Shown: in pieces, positions 56,314-64,000 of the stretch
How positions within the stretch are numbered: position 1 is the stretch's first letter
Layout: each line of letters opens with the position of its first letter
From: Paenibacillus sp. FSL R5-0766
GTDB taxonomy: Bacteria; Bacillota; Bacilli; Paenibacillales; Paenibacillaceae
DNA length: 64,000 nt
Direction: 5' to 3'
Assembly (NCBI RefSeq): GCF_037971845.1
Contig: NZ_CP150227.1
Span: 372,001 to 436,000 of the forward strand
The notes under the pieces: model-generated
The model's database searches: none
Told to the model about the DNA's origin: nothing
Seen by the model: the letters and a program-made list of their open reading frames with translations, nothing else
Made by a program: the position numbers and the translations under genes

Positions 56314-57528
56314 TTATAGATGATTGCTGATAACGGCAGCTTTCTTTTCGGTTAAGTAATACACCAAAGCGAGCAGCGGCATAATCAGGCCAATCAGCGT
56401 TGTGAGACTCCAGCCTCCGTTAGCATAAGACCAGCTTCCAAGGGATGAACCTATCGCACCGCCGACAAAAAAGATCGACATGAATATGCCATTCACACGT
56501 CCTCTCGCTTCACTTCCTAACGAATAGATGATGCGTTGACCCAGCACCAGATTTCCCGAGACAGCCATATCCAGTGTGATCGCCACGATCACAAGCAGGA
56601 TCAATGCAAATGTGGAGTGGCTCTGGAACACATAAGCAAGACCAAACGAAGCAGCAGCGATCACCATGGCAGCACCTGTCAGAATACGTGTTAATCCGCG
56701 ATCAGCCAGTCTCCCGGCAATAGGAGCCGCAATAGCACCTCCGACACCAGCCAGTGCGAACCAGGCAATGCCTTGCTGTGACATGTCAAAATCGTTAGCG
56801 AGTCTGAGCGGAACCGTGGTCCAGAACAAGCTGAAAGCACCAAAGAGACTGGCCTGATAGAACGCCCGGCGGCGCAGCAGCGGCATCGTTCTGAACAGTG
56901 TGCCCAAGGACACGATTAATTGCCCGTATTTCAAGGTGGGTTCAGGCTGGCGAGCAGGAAGAGCACGTGATAGGAGCAGCATTAGAAGTGTTATGACAAT
57001 GGCGGAGAATACAAAGACCGTCTGCCATCCGAAGAGGCTGGTGATAAAGCTTGCGACAGGACGAGCCAGCATAATGCCCAGCAACAGACCACTCATTACA
57101 TTGCCAACAACCCGTCCGCGTTGTTCCTCGGAAGTAAGATATGTTGCATAGGGCACCAGAATTTGAGCGACAACAGAACCTATACCAATGAATAGAGAGG
57201 CAGTCAGAAATACAACAGCGGTGGGCAAGAAAGCTGCAGCAATCAGGGCAACAACCAGTACGATGAGGAAAAGAACAACCAGGCGTCGATTCTCGGTAAT
57301 GTCACTGAGTGGCACGATGAACAACAAACCAATGACATAGCCAATCTGTGTTAACGTCACAATTAATCCGGCAGCGGCAGAAGACAGCCCCGTTGTGATG
57401 CTGATCGGTCCGATAACGGTCTGAGCATAATACAGGTTTGCCACGATCAATCCACAAGCTGATGCCAGCAAAAAAATAATCCAGGTGGGTACAGGTGCCT
57501 TCTTCACTTGTTGTCTCATATCCATCAT
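56314..57528 (-). CDS. MFS transporter, DHA1-like drug efflux type
   Basis: Membrane exporter of 404 residues with twelve hydrophobic segments. The MFS A-motif reads IVPLSDITENRRLVVLFLI after segment 2, and the second-half copy is GRLADRGLTRILTG. The start is at 57528 with GGAGG six bases upstream; the earlier ATG at 57534 abuts the site. It is divergent from a TetR regulator across 280 bases, the standard arrangement for a regulated efflux pump. The substrate is unknown. Confidence 0.9.
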   Translation of the reverse strand: MMDMRQQVKKAPVPTWIIFLLASACGLIVANLYYAQTVIGPISITTGLSSAAAGLIVTLTQIGYVIGLLFIVPLSDITENRRLVVLFLIVLVVALIAAAFLPTAVVFLTASLFIGIGSVVAQILVPYATYLTSEEQRGRVVGNVMSGLLLGIMLARPVASFITSLFGWQTVFVFSAIVITLLMLLLSRALPARQPEPTLKYGQLIVSLGTLFRTMPLLRRRAFYQASLFGAFSLFWTTVPLRLANDFDMSQQGIAWFALAGVGGAIAAPIAGRLADRGLTRILTGAAMVIAAASFGLAYVFQSHSTFALILLVIVAITLDMAVSGNLVLGQRIIYSLGSEARGRVNGIFMSIFFVGGAIGSSLGSWSYANGGWSLTTLIGLIMPLLALVYYLTEKKAAVISNHL

Positions 57529-57633
57529 AATCATCCTCCACAGTTATAAATTTGTATTCACAATAAACAGCTAATATTAAAAACGTTAATTACTAAACGG
57601 CGTGTACACTAATTACAAATATATAATAAACTA

Positions 57634-57756
57634 AACGTATAGTATTGTAAATAGGCTCTACATATTTTAATGAGAAAGTTAATGAGGATGAAAAGGTGAG
57701 CGTAGGATGGAATTGTGTGTACTCATGGCAGTTTAGTATAATGAACGTATCGTTTT
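57634..57756. promoter_or_regulatory. Candidate TetR operators AACGTATNGTNTT in the MFS/tetR gap
   Basis: AACGTATAGTATT starts at 57634 and AACGTATCGTTTT at 57744, sharing AACGTATNGTNTT. The second contains the palindrome AACG-TAT-CGTT and lies directly after a TATAAT -10 box (57737-57742; -35 TTGTGT at 57713) for tetR. Confidence 0.5.
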
Positions 57757-57808
57757 TATGAAAAATACTGATGATTAAATATATTTTATACATCCAGGAG
57801 GGTTCAAG

Positions 57809-58387
57809 ATGACTGCCAAAAGAGGACGTCCGCGTAACATGGAAACCCAGAATGCCATTCTTACAGCATCGTATGAGTTGTTGTTGGAGCACGGATTCGG
57901 GGCAGTTACAATCGAGAAGATTGCTGAACGTGCACAGGTGAGCAAAGCCACTATCTACAAATGGTGGCCGAATAAAGGCGCTGTCATCATGGACGGATAT
58001 ATGTCTGCTGCAACGGCAAGATTACCTGTACCGGATACAGGCTCGGTATTGGAAGATATACGCATACATGCGAGTAATCTGGTTCGTTTTTTGACCAGTC
58101 GGGAAGGAAAAGTGATTACACAGATTATTGGGGAAGGGCAGTCGGATGCAGGGCTTGCCGAAGAATACCGTACAAGGTACATCCAACCACGTCGGCGTGA
58201 AGCTCGGGGGATTCTGGAGAAGGGCGTGGAGCGCGGCGAATTGAAGGAAGGGGTGGACATTGGATTATACATTGATCTGATCTATGGGCCGGTGTTCTAT
58301 CGTATGTTAGTGACGGGGGAAGCGATGGATGATGCGTTTGTAGATGTGATGCTCCGTTCATTGTTGGAAGGCATTCAGTCCAAGTAG
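57809..58387 (+). CDS. TetR-family transcriptional regulator
   Basis: Regulator of 192 residues. The N-terminal TetR HTH (RNMETQNAILTASYELLLEHGFGAVTIEKIAERAQVSKATIYKWWPNKGAVI) is complete, followed by a helical ligand domain of the C-terminal TetR_C type (YIDLIYGPVFYRMLV). AGGAGGGTTCAAG precedes ATG 57809. It presumably represses the divergent MFS exporter and itself. Confidence 0.92.
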   Translation: MTAKRGRPRNMETQNAILTASYELLLEHGFGAVTIEKIAERAQVSKATIYKWWPNKGAVIMDGYMSAATARLPVPDTGSVLEDIRIHASNLVRFLTSREGKVITQIIGEGQSDAGLAEEYRTRYIQPRRREARGILEKGVERGELKEGVDIGLYIDLIYGPVFYRMLVTGEAMDDAFVDVMLRSLLEGIQSK

Positions 58388-58487
58388 ATATAGGGATAGT
58401 CGCGATACAAGTGGGAGGAAGAGAGAAGAGGGCGATTCGTAGGAATCACCCTGGAAGGAGCACATGTATGTTGTACGTGGGAGATTG

Positions 58488-59612
58488 TTAGACCTGGAAT
58501 ATAGGTGAGATGGCTGTGGGCCACGAATCTGTAGCATTAGAGGAAAGGAAGGATGAGTGCTGGGTTAACACCGGGGGTTCATTCCATACCGAACTGGGCA
58601 GTTCGCGGCGTAATACAGGGGCAACTTCCTTGGCAAAACGCTCTACTTGCTCCAACTGCTCGCTATGGGTCAGTCCATCTACGCTGATACTCAGCACCTG
58701 ATGTCCGTAAGCGGCATGATAGTCCAGAATTTTCTCAATGACCTGCTCCGAACTGCCGATTAAAGCGGGACCTCGTGCAATGTTATCTTCCAGATTGGTG
58801 AAGGGCGACTGGTTATGCTGTGCGGCGGCAGTGGCATGGAACGCTTCATAATATGGCTTATAGCGGCGAATGGCTTCTCCACCCGTATCCGCAAGATAGA
58901 GACTGCCAGCACCAGAGCCAATCACTGCTTGCTGCGGATCATGACCATAATAATCGAGGCGCTCCCGATAATGATCAATCAACGCTTTGTATTTGGCTTG
59001 CGGGTGAAAAGAATTCGACGTAAAGAGCGGCTCGCCATATTTGGCAGCGAGTTCGGTCGAGACCGTGCTCGACGCGCTACCATGCCAGATGGGGATGGAT
59101 TGCTGAAGCGGCCTGGGCCACGTGGTCACTCCATCAAGCGGAGGGCGATATGTTCCCTGCCAGGTTACATTCTCTTCAGACCACAGCCGTTTTAGCAGAT
59201 GGTAGCGTTCATCGAGTGAGTCCCACTGTTCCTCTTCGCGTATGCCGAACAGCGGATAGTGCCGAGGGTCATTGCCTTTCCCGATGATCATCTCCAGCCG
59301 TCCGCCCGATAATTGATCCAACGTGGCATAATCCTCGGCAACCCGGACTGGATCAAGTATACTAAGCACAGTGACGGTGGTTAGTAACCGAATGCGTGTG
59401 GTTGCTGCGGCTATTGCGGTTAATACGACAGGTGGCGAGGAAGATAGAAAAGGCGCACCGTGTCGTTCACCGATTCCATAGGCATCGAATCCCAGTCGTT
59501 CAGCCAGCTTTGCCTGCTCTAATATATTGTGGAATTTCTGCTGAGTTGTCAGAGCTTCCCCGGTTACGGCGTTAGGCAGATTCATCATGAGACTAAACAA
59601 GGCAAATTTCAT
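58488..59612 (-). CDS. LLM-class flavin-dependent oxidoreductase (luciferase-like)
   Basis: TIM-barrel flavin monooxygenase-like protein of 374 residues. Features are AKLAERLGFDAYGIGERHGAPFLSSSPPVVLTAIAAATTRIRLLTTVTVLS near the N-terminus, DPVRVAEDYATLDQLSGGRLEMIIGKGNDPRHYPLFG, and PIWHGSASS, all typical of the family. The start at 59612 has GAGGAGAAGG four bases upstream; the frame extends to 59702 without support. The last 20 or so residues are Ser/Thr-rich and look non-conserved. The substrate is unknown. Confidence 0.9.
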   Translation of the reverse strand: MKFALFSLMMNLPNAVTGEALTTQQKFHNILEQAKLAERLGFDAYGIGERHGAPFLSSSPPVVLTAIAAATTRIRLLTTVTVLSILDPVRVAEDYATLDQLSGGRLEMIIGKGNDPRHYPLFGIREEEQWDSLDERYHLLKRLWSEENVTWQGTYRPPLDGVTTWPRPLQQSIPIWHGSASSTVSTELAAKYGEPLFTSNSFHPQAKYKALIDHYRERLDYYGHDPQQAVIGSGAGSLYLADTGGEAIRRYKPYYEAFHATAAAQHNQSPFTNLEDNIARGPALIGSSEQVIEKILDYHAAYGHQVLSISVDGLTHSEQLEQVERFAKEVAPVLRRELPSSVWNEPPVLTQHSSFLSSNATDSWPTAISPIFQV

Positions 59613-59793
59613 CTGACCTTCTCCTCGAACTGAATTGATAGTACCTGTGTCGTATAATCCTATTGAAATAGTAGGATATGTAAGTTGGATTAAATGTATC
59701 ACGTTCTCACGGATTCTTCTAATGGATTTTTTCTATAAGCAGGAACAGCGAGGCCTCCTTGCATAAATGTGAAGGAAATTGCCACGATTTTTA

Positions 59794-59822
59794 TTGACCG
59801 CTGTAAAATTTAGGATTAAAAT
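59794..59822 (+). promoter_or_regulatory. Promoter of the XRE-TPR regulator
   Basis: TTGACC (59794-59799), 17-base spacer, TAAAAT (59817-59822), 54 bases before the start codon. Confidence 0.6.
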
Positions 59823-59876
59823 TGTGCTTATCATATAAATTCAAAATTATGGATTTTCATTGTGGAGGTGGGATAC

Positions 59877-61262
59877 ATGGAACCTACAACTACGATACGC
59901 TCATATATTGAGGACTACATCAGGAAACAGGGGTACACCCTGCAGTATTTTGCCGATATATCGGGAGTTAACGCTGGAACGCTTAGCGCAATTATTAAGG
60001 GGACTCGGCCCATCGCTATGGCGCAACTGGATCTGATTACCCAAGGCATGAAGCTGGAAGAGGGGTATTTCTACGAGATTTATGGGGCTGAATGTTTCGT
60101 GGAATCGGCACCTCATTGGAGGAGACTGGAACCTTTCCTGCAACGCTGTGCTGAATTGGACAAGCTGGAATGTATTCATAAGGTTATCCAGGAAGTGACG
60201 GATGATCGCTCGTATATCTCGGAGTTGTTCGAGATGGCGGAAGGCATGCTTGAACGTGGACAGACGAAGGCTGCACGGATGTTGTACGAATGTGTGGCGG
60301 AGTGTGAGAAATACCAACACTCGGAACGTCTGGCTCTGTGCCAGTATCGCATCTTCACGTTATCTCTCGGTCAGGACCAGCATGAGAATCTTCGTGCAGC
60401 CGTTCATTTTGAACCATATATTAATCGGCTGGATGAGGAACGGCAACTGGATGCGATTAAGGATTTGGCGAATACGTATGCGTCTCTTCGATATTGGGAA
60501 AAGGTATTTAATTTGGCTGAAGAATTAGATCAGAAAACGAAAATTTTGCAGTCATATACAAAGAAAAAAATAGACAAAAGTGATAGACTTACCGCCTATC
60601 CTTTGTTTGTATATAGAGCTTATTCAAATTTACTTAAATCATCGGTATGTGAGAAGCAGGGGCGGTATGAAGAGGCTTTAGTCTATACAGAGCTCTATGC
60701 CAAACTTTCTAAAGTCTCTGGACTGGATGAAGAAGATCAATTATTTATTGATAAATTTGCTGGATGGGCGGAAGCCAATACTTATTTATATAAATTAATG
60801 ATGGGTGACCACACTGTTTTACCTGCTTATATAGAATTTATTGAAAAGAATGAAGAGGAAATTTTACCTGCAATCATTAATATTTTGGAGGCAGCTAATA
60901 AATTTGATCAAAATATTGATGATATTTTGTATAAGTTCAGCGATAGAATTAATTCGGAAATTAACTGTTTAGAAGGATACACTGAACAGATGAAAAATGA
61001 AGTTTATGCTGCATTTTTGTTAGAACGTTCTCTCTATCACTTAAATCGTTATGAATATCAAGAGGGTTTGAAGCAACTTATACACTGTCTGAGAGAGTCT
61101 GTACGATTTAACAATCAAACAGATATCATTCACTGTATTTCCTTGTATGAGAAGTACAAAAACATGGGCACCACTGAAATCGAGCATCAGTACAAAATTA
61201 TAATGATGGAGGTTCAGAAAGCTTATGAGAAAAAGGAAAATATACTATATAATCTTGCTTAG
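59877..61262 (+). CDS. RRNPP-like peptide-responsive regulator (XRE HTH + TPR)
   Basis: Regulator of 461 residues: N-terminal Cro/CI-type HTH (about 12-62, YIRKQGYTLQYFADISGVNA... LSAIIKGTRP) and a long helical C-terminal region (about 80-455) with repeated TPR-like helix pairs, e.g. AEGMLERGQTKAARMLYECV and CEKQGRYEEALVYTELYA. This is the plan of PlcR, NprR, AimR and Rgg, which bind re-imported signal peptides. The start is ATG 59877 with GGAGGTG six bases upstream. Its last 38 bases overlap a small exported-peptide ORF. Hand-counted G+C is 47-50% in sampled lines before 60530, but 30-43% after 60600, so the gene looks mosaic: DNA-binding half native, peptide-binding half acquired. Target genes are unknown; a Spo0E-like gene lies 1 kb downstream. 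Confidence 0.8.
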   Translation: MEPTTTIRSYIEDYIRKQGYTLQYFADISGVNAGTLSAIIKGTRPIAMAQLDLITQGMKLEEGYFYEIYGAECFVESAPHWRRLEPFLQRCAELDKLECIHKVIQEVTDDRSYISELFEMAEGMLERGQTKAARMLYECVAECEKYQHSERLALCQYRIFTLSLGQDQHENLRAAVHFEPYINRLDEERQLDAIKDLANTYASLRYWEKVFNLAEELDQKTKILQSYTKKKIDKSDRLTAYPLFVYRAYSNLLKSSVCEKQGRYEEALVYTELYAKLSKVSGLDEEDQLFIDKFAGWAEANTYLYKLMMGDHTVLPAYIEFIEKNEEEILPAIINILEAANKFDQNIDDILYKFSDRINSEINCLEGYTEQMKNEVYAAFLLERSLYHLNRYEYQEGLKQLIHCLRESVRFNNQTDIIHCISLYEKYKNMGTTEIEHQYKIIMMEVQKAYEKKENILYNLA

Positions 61263-61356
61263 TATTATGATTATTAATGTAATTGATTTAGCTAATTTTA
61301 ATAGTAATGAAATCATACAAATAATGGGTACTTCTCATGGTGTTGGGAGAATATAA
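61225..61356 (+). CDS. Candidate secreted signalling-peptide precursor, 43 residues
   Basis: Overlaps the end of the TPR regulator in another frame. The encoded chain begins MRKRK (basic), continues IYYIILLSIMIINVI (hydrophobic core) and then runs DLANFNSNEIIQ to the C-terminus GTSHGVGRI. This is a Sec signal sequence with a short polar tail, the plan of Phr, PapR, NprX and AimP precursors, and the 43-residue length fits. GGAGGT at 61208-61213 lies 11 bases before ATG 61225, inside the regulator gene. In RRNPP pairs the peptide gene usually follows or overlaps its receptor gene just like this. The mature signal would be cut from the C-terminal end; its exact ends cannot be told. Confidence 0.72.
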   Translation: MRKRKIYYIILLSIMIINVIDLANFNSNEIIQIMGTSHGVGRI

Positions 61357-61471
61357 CAGCTAAGATATATTAAATTCTTTCATTAACATGCGTCTTATTT
61401 CCGGGATATGGAGATGGGGCGCTTATTTGTACTATCCATTAGATCATCCATAACGAAAAGAGGATTTATCA

Positions 61472-61996
61472 TTGCAGATTGATATTCAGAAGCTTTACGA
61501 CAAATATATAACGTTAAACATCCCTAATCCATTCACTTTAGAGCAAATTCATGATCGACTAACCAAGAAATACTACGCTGAGAAGGTAGATTTAGAAGAG
61601 TTTTCCGACTTGCGCAACGACCCTCATGCGGGATTTGATCAGGCGGTTGCAGCTTATGTATTTAAGGATGAGAGGGGAACCAAGCAATTAATTAGCCTGA
61701 ACAAGGATGAAGATATCCATGAGCCGCTGGAATTTGCATGGATAATCAATTCCACTGTGCGAGGATTTTCTCTTCTATTAACTCTTGAAATCGATGTATT
61801 TTATGGGATGGTAGAGAGTGAGATGATTCTTGGCAATCAATGTTTTGAGGAATATCTGATCCTACTCTATTTAACAGGTTACATTGAGTTTGAGAATGAC
61901 TCTTTCATTAATCTATTGCGTGCTCGTTATCGAGAGGGCTACAGACTTCGTTATTTTGGTATGCAGAACGGTGATGAAAATTATCTATACAAATAG
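61472..61996 (+). CDS. Uncharacterised 174-residue protein
   Basis: I do not recognise this soluble protein. It begins MQIDIQKLYDKYITLNIPNPFTLEQIHDRL, has no signal peptide or strong membrane segment, and is acidic with many aromatic residues (WIINSTVRGFSLLLTLEIDVFYGM near the middle; RARYREGYRLRYFGM near the end). The start is TTG 61472, with AAGAGGA about eight bases upstream. It is as AT-rich as the regulator's C-terminal half, which suggests the same acquired segment. It lies 116 bases after the peptide ORF on the same strand and may be a target or effector of the peptide system. Confidence 0.6.
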   Translation: MQIDIQKLYDKYITLNIPNPFTLEQIHDRLTKKYYAEKVDLEEFSDLRNDPHAGFDQAVAAYVFKDERGTKQLISLNKDEDIHEPLEFAWIINSTVRGFSLLLTLEIDVFYGMVESEMILGNQCFEEYLILLYLTGYIEFENDSFINLLRARYREGYRLRYFGMQNGDENYLYK

Positions 61997-62306
61997 ATTA
62001 CTTTTCGATAAATTTATTAATTTCTCGCGAGAGAAAGGTCCAAGAGATACTTAGGGTAAAATGGATAATATGTCCATAACGCACTTTAACGGTAAAGGAT
62101 TCGCGTATTCTCGAATACGATATGTAGACATGTTATAATTTTCTTTGCCCACATCTTGTAGAAAAGAAGAGACGTCAACTCTCTATGCAAATTGCTTGAT
62201 GTTGAAAGTATCTCTATGTAAATAAATATTTTATTCTGCAAAGGAATATAATATGAATTTTTTGGCAATGTATCCTAAAATGTTATACAAAGAGGGGGTG
62301 CATGCT
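61997..62306 (+). promoter_or_regulatory. Promoter region of the Spo0E-like gene with a perfect palindrome
   Basis: No gene in 310 bases. CGTATTC-TC-GAATACG (62104-62119) has perfect 7-bp arms and overlaps the -35 position (TCGAAT, 62111-62116) of a promoter whose -10 is TATAAT (62134-62139, 17-base spacer). This is classic repressor-operator geometry. Another short palindrome, TCTCGCGAGA, lies near 62023. The transcript would have a leader of about 160 bases. Confidence 0.6.
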
Positions 62307-62495
62307 GTGAGTGAACCGGTACAGATCACAGATAAAATCGAACGGAACAGGCAAGAGTTGAGTCGTTTGGCGGAGAATCATGGCATGCAGGACAACAAAG
62401 TCCTCCGACAGTCCATGGTACTGGACGAGCTTATTAATGAATATAATCGATTCAAATATAAAAGCCATCTCAGGAACAGACAACCGATTGCATAA
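62307..62495 (+). CDS. Spo0E-like aspartyl-phosphate phosphatase
   Basis: A 62-residue helical-hairpin protein, residues 8-48 covering the Spo0E fold (IERNRQELSRLAENHGM, a turn, then LRQSMVLDELINEYNRF). The signature S-x-x-L-D is S36-M-V-L-D40. Family members YisI and YnzD dephosphorylate Spo0A~P and delay sporulation. The GTG start at 62307 has AGAGGGGGTG six bases upstream; the frame is open back to 62253, which would add 18 residues. It lies downstream of the peptide-regulator pair behind a palindromic operator, which suggests cell-density control of sporulation; that link is inference. Confidence 0.85.
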   Translation: MSEPVQITDKIERNRQELSRLAENHGMQDNKVLRQSMVLDELINEYNRFKYKSHLRNRQPIA

Positions 62496-62515
62496 TGCAG
62501 TCGGTTTTTTTGTCT
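62484..62515 (+). terminator. First terminator after the Spo0E-like gene
   Basis: CCGA-TTGCAT pairs with ATGCA-GTCGG, followed by seven T. Confidence 0.82.
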
Positions 62516-62538
62516 AATTAGTGTTCTATAGAAATAGC

Positions 62539-62572
62539 GTAGTCGACTGTAGCGATACAGTCGGCTTTTTTG
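62539..62572 (+). terminator. Second, tandem terminator
   Basis: GTCGACTGTA pairs with TACAGTCGGC around GCGA, followed by six T. It shares CAGTCGG-T-run with the first terminator, as if duplicated. Confidence 0.82.
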
Positions 62573-62736
62573 CGTTCACCCTGAAACCTATGCGGATAAC
62601 TTGAAATTCCGTACCAATTCCAGGATTGGCAGGATAGCGGATGATCATTAAAACTGGATATGATGACCCCAGTTATATCCAGATTGATCTGTGAAGGGGC
62701 TCATACAATGATCGGGAGAGGGAGGGATGAACGGAA

Positions 62737-64000
62737 ATGATAGACAAGGTACGCATTTTTTTTGGAAAAAATGTAAACCTGCGCACCAAGTTGCTCCTGT
62801 TGTTCCTGGCGCTGACGTTGCTGCCGCTAAGTTTGCAGGGATTGATGAACTACAAGCATTTCTCGAAGACGATGGATCGCAAGACCGAGCAGTTCACCAT
62901 TGAACTGGTTCGCCAGATTAACGCCAATCTGAATCGGCTGCTGAAGGACTATGAGCGGTTGTCGCTCTTGCCGCTTTACGATCAGATGGTGCTTGGCATT
63001 CTGGGCAAATACAACGCTTCAATGGGGTCGGGAACATGGGCGAGGTCTGAGGATTATCTGAAAATGAATCTTTACACATCGGGTCAAGCTTATGACCGGC
63101 CCGAGATTCGGGGAATTCATCTGATCAGCAACAGCGGTATTTTGTTCTCCAATCTCGATTCACTGGCGGTCAAGCCGGTATGGGACAGCAGGCAGGATGA
63201 TTGGTTTGCAGAGCTTGAAGATTCGGAAGGGACATGGCGCCTGCTTCCTCCGCATCATCCCAGCTATTACACGGGTGGTCAGCAAGAATCGTATATATCG
63301 GTGGGCAGAGTGCTTCGAGATCCGGGTACGCTCCAGCGACTGGGTTACATTCTGATTGATATCCGGCTGGAGGCCTTCGGTCAACTGTTATCCAATCTGA
63401 ATTATGAGCAAGATGCAAGCCTGATGATTGTAGACAGCAAACAGCGTCTGCTGTTCGAACGGACCTCAACCGGAGGAATGTCTGCGTACGACCAGTTGCT
63501 AATGCAGGGACAGCTTCAAAGCTATGCAGGAAACCAAAAAGTTGTTCTGGATGGGCAGCCCTATCTCTATGTACAACACCATTCCAGCTATTCTGGGCTT
63601 TCGGTGATCAGTCTTACACCTATTGCTGTGATTCAAAAGGAGTCGGGTGAGATGCTCACCTTTACAATATGGTTCGCAGTGTTATGTATGGCGGGTATAG
63701 CGATTCTGGCGGTTCTGTTATCCTATCGTATTACCCGGCCGCTGATTCGACTGAAGCACCACATGATTCGGGTGGAGCAGGGAGATTTTAGCCAGCGTGT
63801 ATCACACTTCAGCAGTGATGAATTCGGACAGATTAGCCGGGGCTTTAACCGAATGATGGAAGAGATTCATCGACTGTTCAATGAGGTGTTTCTGCTGGGC
63901 ATTCAAGAGCGGGAGGCAGAGTTGTCAGCGTTACAAAGCCAGATGAATCCCCATTTTATATACAACACGCTGGAGTCCATTAACATGATGGCCATTCGCC
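62737..64000 (+). CDS. YesM-type sensor histidine kinase (3' end outside the window)
   Basis: The frame runs off the window after 421 codons. It begins MIDKVRIFFGKNVNLRTKLL, with transmembrane segment 1 (about 18-36) and an extracellular Cache-like sensor (about 40-300, with IRGIHLISNSGILFSN and LGYILIDIRLEAFGQLL). Transmembrane segment 2 (about 308-328) is followed by HAMP (RITRPLIRLKHHM... SSDEFGQISRGFNRMMEEI) and the start of the His-kinase domain, with the phospho-acceptor in QMNPHFIYNTLESINMMA. Such kinases pair with AraC-type regulators and commonly control neighbouring sugar ABC operons. GGAGGG lies 10 bases before the start. Confidence 0.92.
   Translation, partial: MIDKVRIFFGKNVNLRTKLLLLFLALTLLPLSLQGLMNYKHFSKTMDRKTEQFTIELVRQINANLNRLLKDYERLSLLPLYDQMVLGILGKYNASMGSGTWARSEDYLKMNLYTSGQAYDRPEIRGIHLISNSGILFSNLDSLAVKPVWDSRQDDWFAELEDSEGTWRLLPPHHPSYYTGGQQESYISVGRVLRDPGTLQRLGYILIDIRLEAFGQLLSNLNYEQDASLMIVDSKQRLLFERTSTGGMSAYDQLLMQGQLQSYAGNQKVVLDGQPYLYVQHHSSYSGLSVISLTPIAVIQKESGEMLTFTIWFAVLCMAGIAILAVLLSYRITRPLIRLKHHMIRVEQGDFSQRVSHFSSDEFGQISRGFNRMMEEIHRLFNEVFLLGIQEREAELSALQSQMNPHFIYNTLESINMMAIR

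Overview
This window looks like chromosomal DNA of a Paenibacillus-type Firmicute. The grounds are AGGAGG-type ribosome binding sites, a background near 48-50% G+C, secreted enzymes carrying copper-amine-oxidase-like N-terminal domains, a Spo0E-like phosphatase, a CdaS-type diadenylate cyclase, leucine dehydrogenase, YesM-type kinases and several CUT1 sugar systems. I saw no rRNA, tRNA, insertion sequence, phage gene or CRISPR array. The species call is inference.

Region 1 (1-5.4 kb): the end of an iron-type ABC importer operon (fused permease plus a coupled metallo-beta-lactamase-fold hydrolase), then a leftward amidase and lipoprotein pair. Region 2 (5.4-18.5 kb): a peptidoglycan amino-sugar salvage locus. 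It holds anmK, a MurR-type RpiR regulator, murQ, a MurNAc/GlcNAc kinase, a complete CUT1 ABC importer with its own ATPase, a YesL-like membrane protein, namZ and nagZ. NamZ and NagZ lack signal peptides, so the locus reads as import of cell-wall glycans followed by hydrolysis, phosphorylation and ether cleavage in the cytoplasm. Region 3 (18.5-28.1 kb): a serine hydrolase, two chemotaxis receptors, a DUF2087/GIY-YIG-like regulator, AzlCD and an SGNH hydrolase. Region 4 (28.3-33.7 kb): a cytoplasmic uronate-polysaccharide operon (heparinase II/III-like, unknown, GH88) behind a perfect cre site. Region 5 (33.7-39.1 kb): a structured intergenic repeat, a methyltransferase, a nine-repeat BIG2 surface protein and a ywrABC-like chromate transporter operon with an Lrp-type regulator.

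Region 6 (39.3-42.8 kb): a GAF protein, NarL-type regulator and PAS kinase (NreABC-like), divergent from an Fnr gene with a perfect FNR box. Region 7 (42.8-50.2 kb): an acetyltransferase, a 51-residue ORF beside a near-perfect Fur box, a secreted protein, cdaS-like, leucine dehydrogenase and a third chemotaxis receptor. Region 8 (50.3-59.7 kb): LysR/Old Yellow Enzyme, then a small cluster resembling part of the bacilysin pathway (BacA-like and DUF2000 divergent from a BacD-like ATP-grasp ligase and an MFS exporter), then an MFS/TetR pair and an LLM oxidoreductase.

Region 9 (59.8-62.6 kb) is the most interesting. An XRE-TPR regulator of RRNPP type overlaps, at its 3' end, a 43-codon ORF built like a secreted signalling-peptide precursor. 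The regulator gene is mosaic: its DNA-binding half is near 48% G+C, while its TPR half and the peptide ORF are much more AT-rich (30-43% in sampled lines). A 174-residue orphan and a Spo0E-like phosphatase, the latter behind a perfect palindrome, follow. The window ends inside a YesM-type sensor kinase gene.
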